Assembly (NCBI GenBank): GCA_019313105.1
Contig: JAFDBW010000196.1
Location: 1-9,571, forward strand
From: Deltaproteobacteria bacterium
GTDB taxonomy: Bacteria; Desulfobacterota; Desulfuromonadia; Desulfuromonadales; BM103
Reading direction: 5' to 3'
Length of the DNA stretch: 9,571 nt
Each line of letters begins with the position of its first letter. Within the stretch, counting starts at the first letter, position 1. This document shows, one piece after another, positions 1 through 5,808 of the stretch. A model generated the notes under the pieces. It made no database searches and had not been told where the DNA came from. It saw nothing but the letters and a program-made list of their open reading frames with translations. The position numbers and the translations under genes were made by a program.

Positions 1-18
1 ACGACCGTCACCATTAAC

Positions 19-48
19 TTGCAACGCAACCTCAGAACGACCTACAAT
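19..48 (+). promoter_or_regulatory. Candidate sigma70 promoter of the larA operon
   Basis: TTGCAA at 19-24 (4 of 6 matches to TTGACA) and TACAAT at 43-48 (5 of 6 matches to TATAAT) are separated by 18 nt. Transcription would start near 55, giving a leader of about 20 nt that contains the GGAGG ribosome site at 64-68. The left edge of the window hides any operator further upstream. This is a motif match only. Confidence 0.42.
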
Positions 49-74
49 GATAGGCTGACAGCCGGAGGCATCAA

Positions 75-1346
75 TTGAGTCATCTCTCACTGAAATACGG
101 TTCGACAGTCATGTCTGCAGACCTGGTGGCACGAACCCTGACGGCATCAACCTTGCCTGAGCTCCCCGAACCCGTCGAAGAGGTTCACAGAGCACTGTCG
201 AATCCGATCGGCGCAGCACCATTGTACAAGATCGTTGCTCCAGGCGAACGGGTTGTAATCGTCACCTCGGACATCACCCGTTATACCGGCAGTGACGTCT
301 ACCTACCGATCCTGGTTGAACAATTGAATCAATGCGGTATCCCGGATGAGGAGATCGCTGTCATCATCGCACTCGGCATCCACCGCAAACAGACGCAGAC
401 AGAGCATCGCAAAATTCTTGGCCCGCTTTATGGTCGCATCACTGTCTGCGATCATGAATGCGACGACCCGGAACAACTTGTAACCCTCGGCAAGACATCT
501 TCCGGACTGCCGGTGCAGATCAACCGACGCGTCGTCGAGGCCGACCGGGTGATCGTCACCGGCACCATCGGCTTGCATTACTTTGCCGGTTTCGGCGGCG
601 GGCGCAAAAGCCTGGTTCCGGGCGTAGCCAGCCGGGAGACCTGCATGGCCACCCACTTTGCCATATTCAACCCGCCGGAGCAGGGCGGCCGCAACCCGAA
701 GGCCTGTACCGCCAATCTCGACGACAACCCGGTCCATCGGGCGATCCTCGAAGCGGCACAGATGGTCAAACCGGATTTCATCCTGAACACCGTCCTCACT
801 GCAGACAAGCAGATCGCCAGAGTCTTTTGCGGTGAACTGGAGCTGGCCCACCTGGCCGGCTGCGACCTGGCAAAAGAGCTGTATACCTCAGAACTGGATC
901 AACCGGTTGACCTGGCGATCGTCTCCTGTGGCGGTCACCCCAAGGACATCAACTTCATCCAGGCCCACAAGGCCCTCGATTACGGCGTCCACGCCGTCAA
1001 GCCAGGGGGAACGGTGATTCTCCTGGCCGCCTGCCCGGACGGGTTCGGCAACCCCACATTCTTTGATTGGTTCAATTACGAGGACCTGGACGTCTTCGAG
1101 AAGGCCCTGCGCAGCCGTTACGAGATCAACGGCCAGACCGCCTGGTCGACCCTGAGCAAGGCGCGGGCCTGGCGCGTCATCCTGATCAGCGAGTTGACCC
1201 GCGAACAGACTGAAAAAATGGGCATGGAGAAAGCGGCAACCCTTGACGAAGCCCTGCAGATGGCTTACAACCAACTGCCGGAGAATCCGGAGACCGTCAT
1301 CATCCCGGATGGCGGGACGATTTTGCCGATTGTAGAAAAACCGTGA
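75..1346 (+). CDS. larA: LarA-family nickel-pincer 2-hydroxyacid (lactate) racemase
   Basis: Predicted cytoplasmic racemase of 423 residues, the usual LarA length. It would interconvert D- and L-2-hydroxyacids through a hydride transfer on the nickel-pincer cofactor (a pyridinium-thioamide/thiocarboxylate mononucleotide made by LarB, LarC and LarE, none of which is in the window). What I see: the LarA N-terminus LKYGS, the SDITR motif (residues 65-69), H103 in GIHRKQT, H168 in LHYFAGF, K178 in GGGRKS (the cofactor-attachment lysine in LarA), H194 in ATHFAIF (a nickel-ligand position) and K290 in GGHPKD. All key catalytic positions that I can align are therefore present. The start is TTG at 75, six nt after a strong GGAGG at 64-68; no ATG or GTG fits as well. 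It is first in an apparent operon with GlcD- and GlcF-like genes, which supports lactate as substrate. The family also contains malate, phenyllactate and 2-hydroxyglutarate racemases, so the substrate is inferred from context. Confidence 0.88.
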   Translation: MSHLSLKYGSTVMSADLVARTLTASTLPELPEPVEEVHRALSNPIGAAPLYKIVAPGERVVIVTSDITRYTGSDVYLPILVEQLNQCGIPDEEIAVIIALGIHRKQTQTEHRKILGPLYGRITVCDHECDDPEQLVTLGKTSSGLPVQINRRVVEADRVIVTGTIGLHYFAGFGGGRKSLVPGVASRETCMATHFAIFNPPEQGGRNPKACTANLDDNPVHRAILEAAQMVKPDFILNTVLTADKQIARVFCGELELAHLAGCDLAKELYTSELDQPVDLAIVSCGGHPKDINFIQAHKALDYGVHAVKPGGTVILLAACPDGFGNPTFFDWFNYEDLDVFEKALRSRYEINGQTAWSTLSKARAWRVILISELTREQTEKMGMEKAATLDEALQMAYNQLPENPETVIIPDGGTILPIVEKP

Positions 1347-1378
1347 ACAGTGATCCGTAAACCGTGACAGGCAAAAAT

Positions 1379-1404
1379 ATCACAGATCACAGATCACAGA
1401 TCAC
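1379..1404 (+). repeat. Tandem heptamer ATCACAG, about 3.6 copies
   Basis: Three perfect copies of ATCACAG (1379-1385, 1386-1392, 1393-1399) are followed by a partial copy, ATCAC, which runs straight into the ribosome site GAGG (1405-1408) of the glcD-like gene. Just upstream, CCGTGA/CCGTAA-like words recur (about 1341-1367). The array is short and non-coding; copy number may vary between strains. No function is evident. Confidence 0.75.
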
Positions 1405-1414
1405 GAGGTAAGAA

Positions 1415-2815
1415 ATGGTTTCCGAACAAATCATAAATGAACTGAAATCGATCGTCGGCAAAGACAACGTCTTCACCAGCAAGGCCGATCGCATCTGTTA
1501 CTCCTATGACGCCACCCAGCAGAGTTTTCTGCCTGACGTGGTAGTGCATCCCGGTTCGACCGAGGAAATCAGCCGCGTCATGAAGCTGGCCAACCGTGAG
1601 CTTATCCCGGTCTTCCCGCGCGGTGCCGGCAGCGGCTTCACCGGTGGCAGCCTGCCAACCCGGGGCGGTATCGTGATGTGCACCGAGCGGATGGACCGCA
1701 TTCTCCTGATCGATGAGGAGAACCTGGTCGCCACCGTCGAGCCCGGCGTGGTCACCGAGCACTTCCAGAAGGAAGTCGAAAAGCTCGGTCTCTTCTATCC
1801 CCCCGACCCGGCATCACTCAAATTCTCCACCCTCGGCGGCAACGTTGCCGAGTGCGCCGGCGGCCCGCGCTGCATCAAATACGGGGTCACCAAGGACTTC
1901 ATCATCGGTCTCGAAGTGGTCACGCCGACCGGCGACATCATCACCACCGGCGGACCGACCATGAAAGGGGTCGTCGGCTACGACCTGACCAAGCTGATGT
2001 GCGGCTCAGAAGGAACGCTCGGCGTCATCACCCGCATTGTCATTAAGCTCCTGCCATTACCGGAAGCAAAGAAGACTATGCTCGTTTTGTTCGATTCCAT
2101 CGATGGCGCCGCACAGGCGGTTTCTTCAATCATCCGAAGCAAGATCATCCCCGCCACTCTCGAGTTCATGGATGGCCGCACCCTCGACTGCGTACGCCAG
2201 GCCACCGACCTCGAAGTCCCCGAAGGCGCCCGAGCAGTCTTGATCATCGAGGTCGACGGCGACCGCGAATTTCTCGACAAACAGGCCGCGCGGATTGCCA
2301 AGATTATCAAACCGCTGGGCGTCGTTGAAACCCGCATCGCCACGACCCCAGAAGAGAGCGAAGCGCTTTGGCAGATCCGCCGCTCGGTCTCGGCCAGCTT
2401 GCGCAAGGTCAACCCGAACAAGTACAATGAAGACATCTGCGTACCGCGAAGCAAGGTGCCGGAGATGATCCGCAAGGTTGACGCCATCGCCGAGAAATAC
2501 GCCATTCCGATCGTTAACTTCGGCCATGCCGGTGACGGCAACATCCATGTCAATATCATGGTTAACAAGAAGGTCTCCGGGGACACCCTCAAGGCCGAAG
2601 GTGCCATCCGTGACGTCTTCAAGGCGGCACTCGAACTGGGCGGCACCATGAGCGGCGAGCACGGCGTCGGCATCGCCAAGGCTCCCTACATCCCGCTGGA
2701 GATCACCCCGGAAGCGGCGCGCTACATGAAGGCCATCAAACAGGCGCTTGATCCAAACAACATCCTCAACCCCGGCAAGATTTTTTTCGACGATGAAGAT
2801 TTTGTTGCCGAATAG
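1415..2815 (+). CDS. glcD: FAD-binding D-lactate dehydrogenase / glycolate oxidase subunit GlcD
   Basis: 466 residues, typical of GlcD/bacterial D-lactate dehydrogenase flavoproteins of the FAD_binding_4 plus FAD-oxidase_C architecture. It oxidises a D-2-hydroxyacid to the 2-oxoacid and passes electrons through FAD to an Fe-S partner. Visible motifs: the FAD pyrophosphate loop RGAGSGFTGGSLP (69-81), YPPDPAS (128-134), GGNVAECAGG (141-150), KYG (155-157), GYDLTKLMCGSEGTLG (188-203), the C-terminal-domain motif NFGHAGDGNIHVN (368-380), SGEHGVGIAK (413-422) and the tail NPGKIF (452-457). The ATG at 1415 has GAGG at 1405-1408. The gene is 68 nt after larA and 51 nt before the GlcF-like gene, so it is probably cotranscribed with both. 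No GlcE gene lies between GlcD and GlcF, which favours the two-subunit D-lactate type over the three-subunit GlcDEF glycolate oxidase. The substrate is inferred, not proven. Confidence 0.9.
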   Translation: MVSEQIINELKSIVGKDNVFTSKADRICYSYDATQQSFLPDVVVHPGSTEEISRVMKLANRELIPVFPRGAGSGFTGGSLPTRGGIVMCTERMDRILLIDEENLVATVEPGVVTEHFQKEVEKLGLFYPPDPASLKFSTLGGNVAECAGGPRCIKYGVTKDFIIGLEVVTPTGDIITTGGPTMKGVVGYDLTKLMCGSEGTLGVITRIVIKLLPLPEAKKTMLVLFDSIDGAAQAVSSIIRSKIIPATLEFMDGRTLDCVRQATDLEVPEGARAVLIIEVDGDREFLDKQAARIAKIIKPLGVVETRIATTPEESEALWQIRRSVSASLRKVNPNKYNEDICVPRSKVPEMIRKVDAIAEKYAIPIVNFGHAGDGNIHVNIMVNKKVSGDTLKAEGAIRDVFKAALELGGTMSGEHGVGIAKAPYIPLEITPEAARYMKAIKQALDPNNILNPGKIFFDDEDFVAE

Positions 2816-2844
2816 CCCGGCGGAAACTCCTCTTTATTCATTTT

Positions 2845-2858
2845 CGCGCCACGCGCCA
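2845..2858 (+). repeat. Tandem heptamer CGCGCCA, two copies
   Basis: Two perfect copies of CGCGCCA (2845-2851, 2852-2858) followed by CG lie just before the start of the glcF-like gene. The sequence differs from the heptamer before glcD, but the 7-nt period and the position next to the start site are the same. Confidence 0.6.
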
Positions 2859-2866
2859 CGGAACAT

Positions 2867-4132
2867 ATGGCAAAACTGAAGAACCTCGAAGATTACCGCG
2901 AAGAGATTGAACACTGCGTGAAGTGCGGCGCCTGCCGTGCCCATTGTCCGGTGTTTGTCGCCGACAAACGTGAGGGCCGGGTTGCCCGGGGGAAAATTGC
3001 CCTGGCCAACTCGGTTCTTCAAGGTGAGGTCGATTTCGAAGAAAAGGTGCTGGAAGATATGAGTCAGTGCCTGCTCTGCGGCAGCTGCTGCGCCGGCTGT
3101 CCCAACAATGTCCACACCGAAGAGATCGTCGCCGCCACGCGACGCCGGATTGCCGAACAGCAGGGACTTTCGACTTTCGGCAAAGGCGTTGCCGCTGTAC
3201 TGGGTCGGCCGAAACTGATGAACCTGCTGGCCAAGTCGGGCGGCAAACTGTCCACGATACTGTTCAAGAAGCTCCCCGAGGATAGCGGCCTGCGGCTGCG
3301 CTTTCCGGCTCCCTACCTGGAAGCGGACCGCACCCTGCCGCCGGTCACCGCAAAACCGTTTCGCGAGAGGGTGCCGGAGATCATCCCGGGCGAGGAAGGC
3401 CAACCGACCGTCCTGTTCTTCACCGGCTGCGGCATCAATTACATGTACCCTGCGGTCGGCGAAGCCTTTCTCAAGGCCCTCAAGTTTCTCGGTGTGACGG
3501 TCATCATTCCCAAGGATCAGGCCTGCTGCGGGTTGCCGGCGGTCAGCGCCGGCGCGACAAAGACGGTCGAAAAACTTGCCGAGCAGAACCTCGCTGCGAT
3601 CAGTCGCCACAAGGTTGACCATATCGTCACCGCATGTGCTTCGTGCAACGCCGGTCTCGGCGAGATTTACGCGGCGATGGGTGATGAATTCAGCGACCTG
3701 TCGGCAAGCACCATCGACATCTTCGTCTTCCTCGCCAACCACGGCCTGCCGGAGAAGCTGGCGGCACTGCCGAAGGCTGACAAGCCGATCAAGGTCACTT
3801 ATCATGATCCCTGTCACCTGCGTAACCGTGGGATCACCAAAGAGCCCCGTCAGATTCTCAAGGCCCTGCCACAGGTAGAGTACGTCGAGATGCCCGATGC
3901 GGCGACCTGCTGCGGCCTCGGCGGGACCTACTCTGTCTACCATTACGAAACCAGCAAGAAGATCGGTGCCAGGAAGGCGGCCAACATTGCCGAGAGCGGG
4001 GCCGAGATGGTCGCAACCGACTGTCCGGGTTGCATCATGCAGCTGCAGGACAACATCAACCACGCCAATGGCAAACAGCAACCGGTGCATATTCTGGAAC
4101 TTCTGGCAGAAGCCTTGCCTGAAGACATTTAA
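2867..4132 (+). CDS. glcF: Fe-S subunit of lactate/glycolate dehydrogenase (GlcF/HdrD-like, two CCG domains)
   Basis: 421 residues, close to GlcF. It is the electron-transfer partner of the preceding flavoprotein, taking electrons from FAD towards the quinone pool or another acceptor at the cytoplasmic side of the membrane. It shows two ferredoxin-type [4Fe-4S] motifs, C17-x2-C20-x2-C23-x3-C27-P and C68-x2-C71-x2-C74-x3-C78-P, then two CCG domains: C188...C220-C221-G...C257-x2-C260 and C316...C348-C349-G...C386-x2-C389. CCG domains are the HdrB-type cysteine-rich modules known to hold non-cubane clusters. There is no signal peptide or clear membrane span. The ribosome site before ATG 2867 is weak (CGGA at 2859-2862), so translation may depend on coupling to glcD. 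No terminator is obvious directly after it. The function as a GlcD partner is strongly supported; the physiological electron acceptor is not visible here. Confidence 0.88.
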   Translation: MAKLKNLEDYREEIEHCVKCGACRAHCPVFVADKREGRVARGKIALANSVLQGEVDFEEKVLEDMSQCLLCGSCCAGCPNNVHTEEIVAATRRRIAEQQGLSTFGKGVAAVLGRPKLMNLLAKSGGKLSTILFKKLPEDSGLRLRFPAPYLEADRTLPPVTAKPFRERVPEIIPGEEGQPTVLFFTGCGINYMYPAVGEAFLKALKFLGVTVIIPKDQACCGLPAVSAGATKTVEKLAEQNLAAISRHKVDHIVTACASCNAGLGEIYAAMGDEFSDLSASTIDIFVFLANHGLPEKLAALPKADKPIKVTYHDPCHLRNRGITKEPRQILKALPQVEYVEMPDAATCCGLGGTYSVYHYETSKKIGARKAANIAESGAEMVATDCPGCIMQLQDNINHANGKQQPVHILELLAEALPEDI

Positions 4133-4150
4133 TTAAGACATTTTGCGTTG

Positions 4151-4183
4151 CAGGTTTGCATGCGTTAAGCAACCTGTTAAAAT
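4151..4183 (+). promoter_or_regulatory. Candidate promoter and overlapping inverted repeat before the cytochrome gene
   Basis: TTGCAT at 4156-4161 and TAAAAT at 4178-4183 have a 16-nt spacer (-10 strong, 5 of 6; -35 weak, 3 of 6). A perfect inverted repeat, CAGGTT (4151-4156) and AACCTG (4171-4176), covers the -35 and the spacer; with one bulged T the arms extend inward by GC/GC. As DNA it could be an operator. As RNA it is a hairpin just after the glcF stop, but the T tract that follows is poor, so a terminator role is weak. Confidence 0.4.
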
Positions 4184-4236
4184 TGCCACGCTTACACAAA
4201 TACCTCACCCGACCATTCTGCTAGGAGGAAACTATT

Positions 4237-4554
4237 ATGCAAAAACTGAGCGTACTGATTGTTGCAATTCTGTTTGTCAGCGCCACTGTTGCCCTGGCCG
4301 TTCCGGCCAAGAAAACTATCGAGTTCAACGAAAGCCCGATGGGCAGCGTGACTTTCGACGGCACCATACACAAGGAAGCCGGCATCAAATGCAAGGAATG
4401 TCATAACAGCGGGATGTTCCCGAAGATGAAGCAGGGCACTGTCAAGATCACCATGGAAGAGATCTACGCCGGCAATCTTTGTGGTGTATGTCATAATGGC
4501 CAGCGGGCTTTCGATGCCAAGAGCAACTGCGCCAGGTGTCATGTGAAGCAATAA
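4237..4554 (+). CDS. Secreted triheme c7-type (cytochrome c3 family) cytochrome
   Basis: 105 residues. The N-terminus has a basic start, a hydrophobic run and an ALA-like signal-peptidase site near residues 19-21, so the mature protein of about 84 residues is expected in the periplasm as an electron carrier. Three CxxCH haem motifs are present: C52-KE-CH56, C82-GV-CH86 and C98-AR-CH102. Layout and spacing match the triheme c7 domain of Geobacter-type periplasmic and nanowire cytochromes (GSVTF...IHK...CKECH...GNLCGVCHNGQRAF...CARCH). Apart from the motif histidines the only other histidine is H45. In c7 proteins the F-x-H-x-x-H segment supplies two distal ligands, but here the first position is G42 (FDGTIH). 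M73 may replace the ligand of the last haem, as in His-Met triheme domains. A strong AGGAGG (4223-4228) stands 8 nt before the ATG. A terminator follows directly, so the gene is probably monocistronic. Haem count and export are well supported; the redox partner is unknown. Confidence 0.88.
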   Translation: MQKLSVLIVAILFVSATVALAVPAKKTIEFNESPMGSVTFDGTIHKEAGIKCKECHNSGMFPKMKQGTVKITMEEIYAGNLCGVCHNGQRAFDAKSNCARCHVKQ

Positions 4555-4578
4555 GTTCTGCCCCCCCCGAAAACATGG

Positions 4579-4608
4579 ACGCCCACCGCGACCCGGTGGG
4601 CGTTTTTT
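4579..4608 (+). terminator. Rho-independent terminator after the cytochrome gene
   Basis: The stem ACGCCCACC (4579-4587) pairs with GGTGGGCGT (4595-4603) around a 7-nt loop, and six T residues follow (4603-4608). It lies 25 nt after the cytochrome stop and ends that transcript. A C8 run (4561-4568) lies just before it. Confidence 0.9.
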
Positions 4609-4744
4609 ATGCATCAGACAACCAAACAGACCCCGACTCAAACCGTCTGGCCTGCTGTCGCGATCGCCCTCCTTGAGACGCCTCACCGGAAATCTAAATG
4701 AACCCTCGTTCAGGCACATAAGCCTTTTATACAACGCATGGTTT

Positions 4745-4753
4745 TGATATAAT
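4745..4753 (+). promoter_or_regulatory. Extended -10 promoter for the riboswitch-PilZ transcript
   Basis: TGATATAAT contains a perfect TATAAT at 4748-4753 with the TGn extension at 4745-4747. The -35 region (TTTTAT, 4725-4730, 17-nt spacer) is poor, as is common for extended -10 promoters. The predicted start near 4760 lies only about 7 nt before the riboswitch aptamer, as expected if the aptamer heads the transcript. The stretch 4609-4744 between the terminator and this promoter shows only a weak hairpin (CAGAC 4627-4631 / GTCTG 4645-4649). Confidence 0.65.
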
Positions 4754-4766
4754 GCATGTTCTTAAA

Positions 4767-4831
4767 GGCAAAGTCAGGGTAACTTGATGACGCAAAGCCA
4801 CGGGTCCTTCATGCAGGATAGCCGGGTTGCC
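4767..4831 (+). promoter_or_regulatory. GEMM-I (cyclic di-GMP class I) riboswitch aptamer
   Basis: All hallmarks of the GEMM-I fold are visible. P1 is GGCAA (4767-4771) with TTGCC (4827-4831). The next hairpin is TCAGG (4774-4778), a GNRA loop GTAA (4779-4782) and CTTGA (4783-4787). It is followed by the conserved core GACGCAAAGCC (4789-4799), then an ACGG.../...CCGG arm closed by GTCCT (4804-4808) and AGGAT (4815-4819) around a 6-nt loop, and finally GCCGGGTTGCC (4821-4831). The position that in Vc2 numbering (G20) separates c-di-GMP from 3',3'-cGAMP binders is, by my manual alignment, G4767, which favours c-di-GMP. That alignment is from memory and should be treated with caution. The aptamer lies in the leader of a PilZ gene. 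Confidence 0.9.
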
Positions 4832-4856
4832 AGGAGACAACTTGAGAGTTGATGAC

Positions 4857-4886
4857 AGGCCATCCGGATAGTATTGGGTGGCTTTT
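4857..4886 (+). terminator. Riboswitch expression platform: intrinsic terminator
   Basis: AGGCCATCC (4857-4865) pairs with GGGTGGCTT (4876-4884) around a 10-nt loop, with a T4 run at 4883-4886. The core seven pairs are GCCATCC/GGGTGGC. It lies 25 nt after the aptamer and 45 nt before the PilZ start. The P1 3' strand GGGTTGCC (4824-4831) is complementary to GGCCATCC (4858-4865) at seven of eight positions, counting one G-U, and so can act as an anti-terminator. A small hairpin CAACT/AGTTG (4838-4851) lies between them. Confidence 0.75.
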
Positions 4887-4931
4887 GCCGTTTTGTTGCA
4901 GATGACAAGGGAACCAGGAGTTTATAGGACA

Positions 4932-5420
4932 ATGTTGACTTCAGGACAATCCGGAAAAACAGGCAGAAGAAGCTCCATGGAGAGAATTATCTTTGAAACA
5001 GCCGTCCAGTATGAACCTTCACGTGAAAGTCAACATTCCGATCCTTGTTGTGATTTGAGTGAAGGCGGGCTTTACATCAGAACAAACTATCCATTCGATA
5101 CCGATGAAACTCTGACGCTCTCATTTTCTATACCGCAGCAGGAGCAAGACGTTTCCATCTCATGTCAAGCAAGGGTCGCATGGACAAATTTTGAGACAAA
5201 TCGTCGCAAAACCGTGTACCCATCAGGCGTGGGTGTGCAGTTCCTGGATCTTTCTTGCGAAGACTTGACTGAACTGTCCAAATTTATTGGCGCATATGAT
5301 GAGAACAAGAAAATGAACATCGTGTGTGCCTGGTGTGGCAGCAATTTAGGACTGCGCAATGGGCCGTTTGGCAAAACAAGTCACGGTATCTGTCGTCAGT
5401 GCCGTGAACAGCTTAATTGA
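4932..5420 (+). CDS. PilZ-domain protein with C-terminal zinc-ribbon-like tail
   Basis: 162 residues from ATG 4932, which has AGGAG at 4916-4920. A start further upstream would lie inside the terminator and is rejected. ATG 4977 is possible but would remove the leading arginines. Residues 12-120 look like a PilZ domain of the type common in myxobacteria and Geobacter: D41-L-S-E-G-G-L-Y-I-R-T (the D/NxSxxG motif), then LTLSFSIP, a V-x-W strand (RVAW 81-84) and YPSGVGVQFLDLS (96-108). The upstream arginine motif is R12-R13 and R18, so the canonical RxxxR spacing is off by one, and c-di-GMP binding is plausible but not certain. Residues 129-161 hold C132-AW-C135 and, after GKTSHGI, C154-RQ-C157. 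This is a four-cysteine knuckle resembling the SHGIC tail seen on some PAS and receiver-domain signalling proteins. There is no signal peptide or membrane span, so it is probably a cytoplasmic c-di-GMP effector. It is controlled by the upstream riboswitch, and no terminator is obvious after it. Confidence 0.82.
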   Translation: MLTSGQSGKTGRRSSMERIIFETAVQYEPSRESQHSDPCCDLSEGGLYIRTNYPFDTDETLTLSFSIPQQEQDVSISCQARVAWTNFETNRRKTVYPSGVGVQFLDLSCEDLTELSKFIGAYDENKKMNIVCAWCGSNLGLRNGPFGKTSHGICRQCREQLN

Positions 5421-5483
5421 CATTTACCCCTCGGCTGCAAGCCCTTAAGCGGCCATCGACAAGACGGATCATGCCCGAAACTC

Positions 5484-5508
5484 ATCAATGGCCAGCTCTT
5501 GCATTGAT
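5484..5508. repeat. Inverted repeat ATCAATG / CATTGAT in the intergenic spacer
   Basis: Perfect 7-bp arms ATCAATG (5484-5490) and CATTGAT (5502-5508) are separated by 11 nt. It lies 64 nt after the PilZ stop. No T tract follows, so it is not a typical terminator; it could be an operator or an mRNA 3'-end hairpin. The remainder of 5421-5590 shows no gene I can support. Confidence 0.45.
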
Positions 5509-5590
5509 TACAAGGCAACAGGATTCTCCCATTCCTGCCGTCACTGTCGCACTGAACAACAGATGTTGATCAACCAGGAGCTCTCTCCTT

Positions 5591-5619
5591 TTGACCTCAA
5601 CTTAAGATTAATGTAGATT
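5591..5619 (+). promoter_or_regulatory. Candidate sigma70 promoter for the MinD-like gene
   Basis: TTGACC (5591-5596, 5 of 6) and TAGATT (5614-5619, 4 of 6) are separated by 17 nt. Initiation near 5626 would give a long leader of about 180 nt before ATG 5809. This is a motif match only. Confidence 0.4.
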
Positions 5620-5625
5620 GGTGAA

Positions 5626-5808
5626 TATTTTACTTAATGATGTCTTGTGGCGAGTTCCAGAGAATCGTGCCGGTGATAAGATTCTCCCCTGAATCAGTGA
5701 GTCGCTTTTGTGTGCGCGTAAAGAGTCGTTTCATTGAAGCCCCCTTAGGGATTATTTCATTGGCGGAACATTCGACTCATTAAGTTATTCGGCCAAGGAA
5801 ACCCTCCA
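5626..5808 (+). other. Structured-looking leader of the MinD-like gene
   Basis: This non-coding stretch holds several mutually compatible or competing pairings: hairpin GAGAATC (5660-5666)/GATTCTC (5680-5686); CGAGTTCC (5651-5658) with GGAAC-AT-TCG (5765-5774 with shifted ends); TGAGTCG (5698-5704)/CGACTCA (5773-5779); and TTGGC (5760-5764)/GCCAA (5792-5796), which touches the ribosome site AAGGAA (5795-5800). An 8-nt direct repeat TTTCATTG occurs at 5729-5736 and 5755-5762. I recognise no known riboswitch class here. The density of pairings may still be chance. Confidence 0.35.

Noticed and set aside
458..835. 125-codon plus-strand frame inside larA
   Set aside because: An out-of-frame, arginine/proline-rich shadow of the LarA catalytic region.
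2834..4090. 418-codon open frame on the minus strand
   Set aside because: It lies exactly opposite the glcF-like gene, whose cysteine motifs are unambiguous, and its translation shows no family features. It is a G+C-driven antisense frame.
4561..4568. C8 run after the cytochrome stop, considered as a phase-variation tract
   Set aside because: It lies in the 3' untranslated region just before the terminator, so slippage would not change any product.
4767..4831. Reading the GEMM RNA as a 3',3'-cGAMP (Hypr) sensor, as in some Geobacter
   Set aside because: By my manual alignment the discriminating base (Vc2 G20) is G, not A. I keep c-di-GMP as the better call, but a covariance alignment could overturn this.
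4878..4931. GTG start at 4878 for the PilZ protein
   Set aside because: It lies inside the 3' arm of the riboswitch terminator and has no ribosome site; ATG 4932 has AGGAG.
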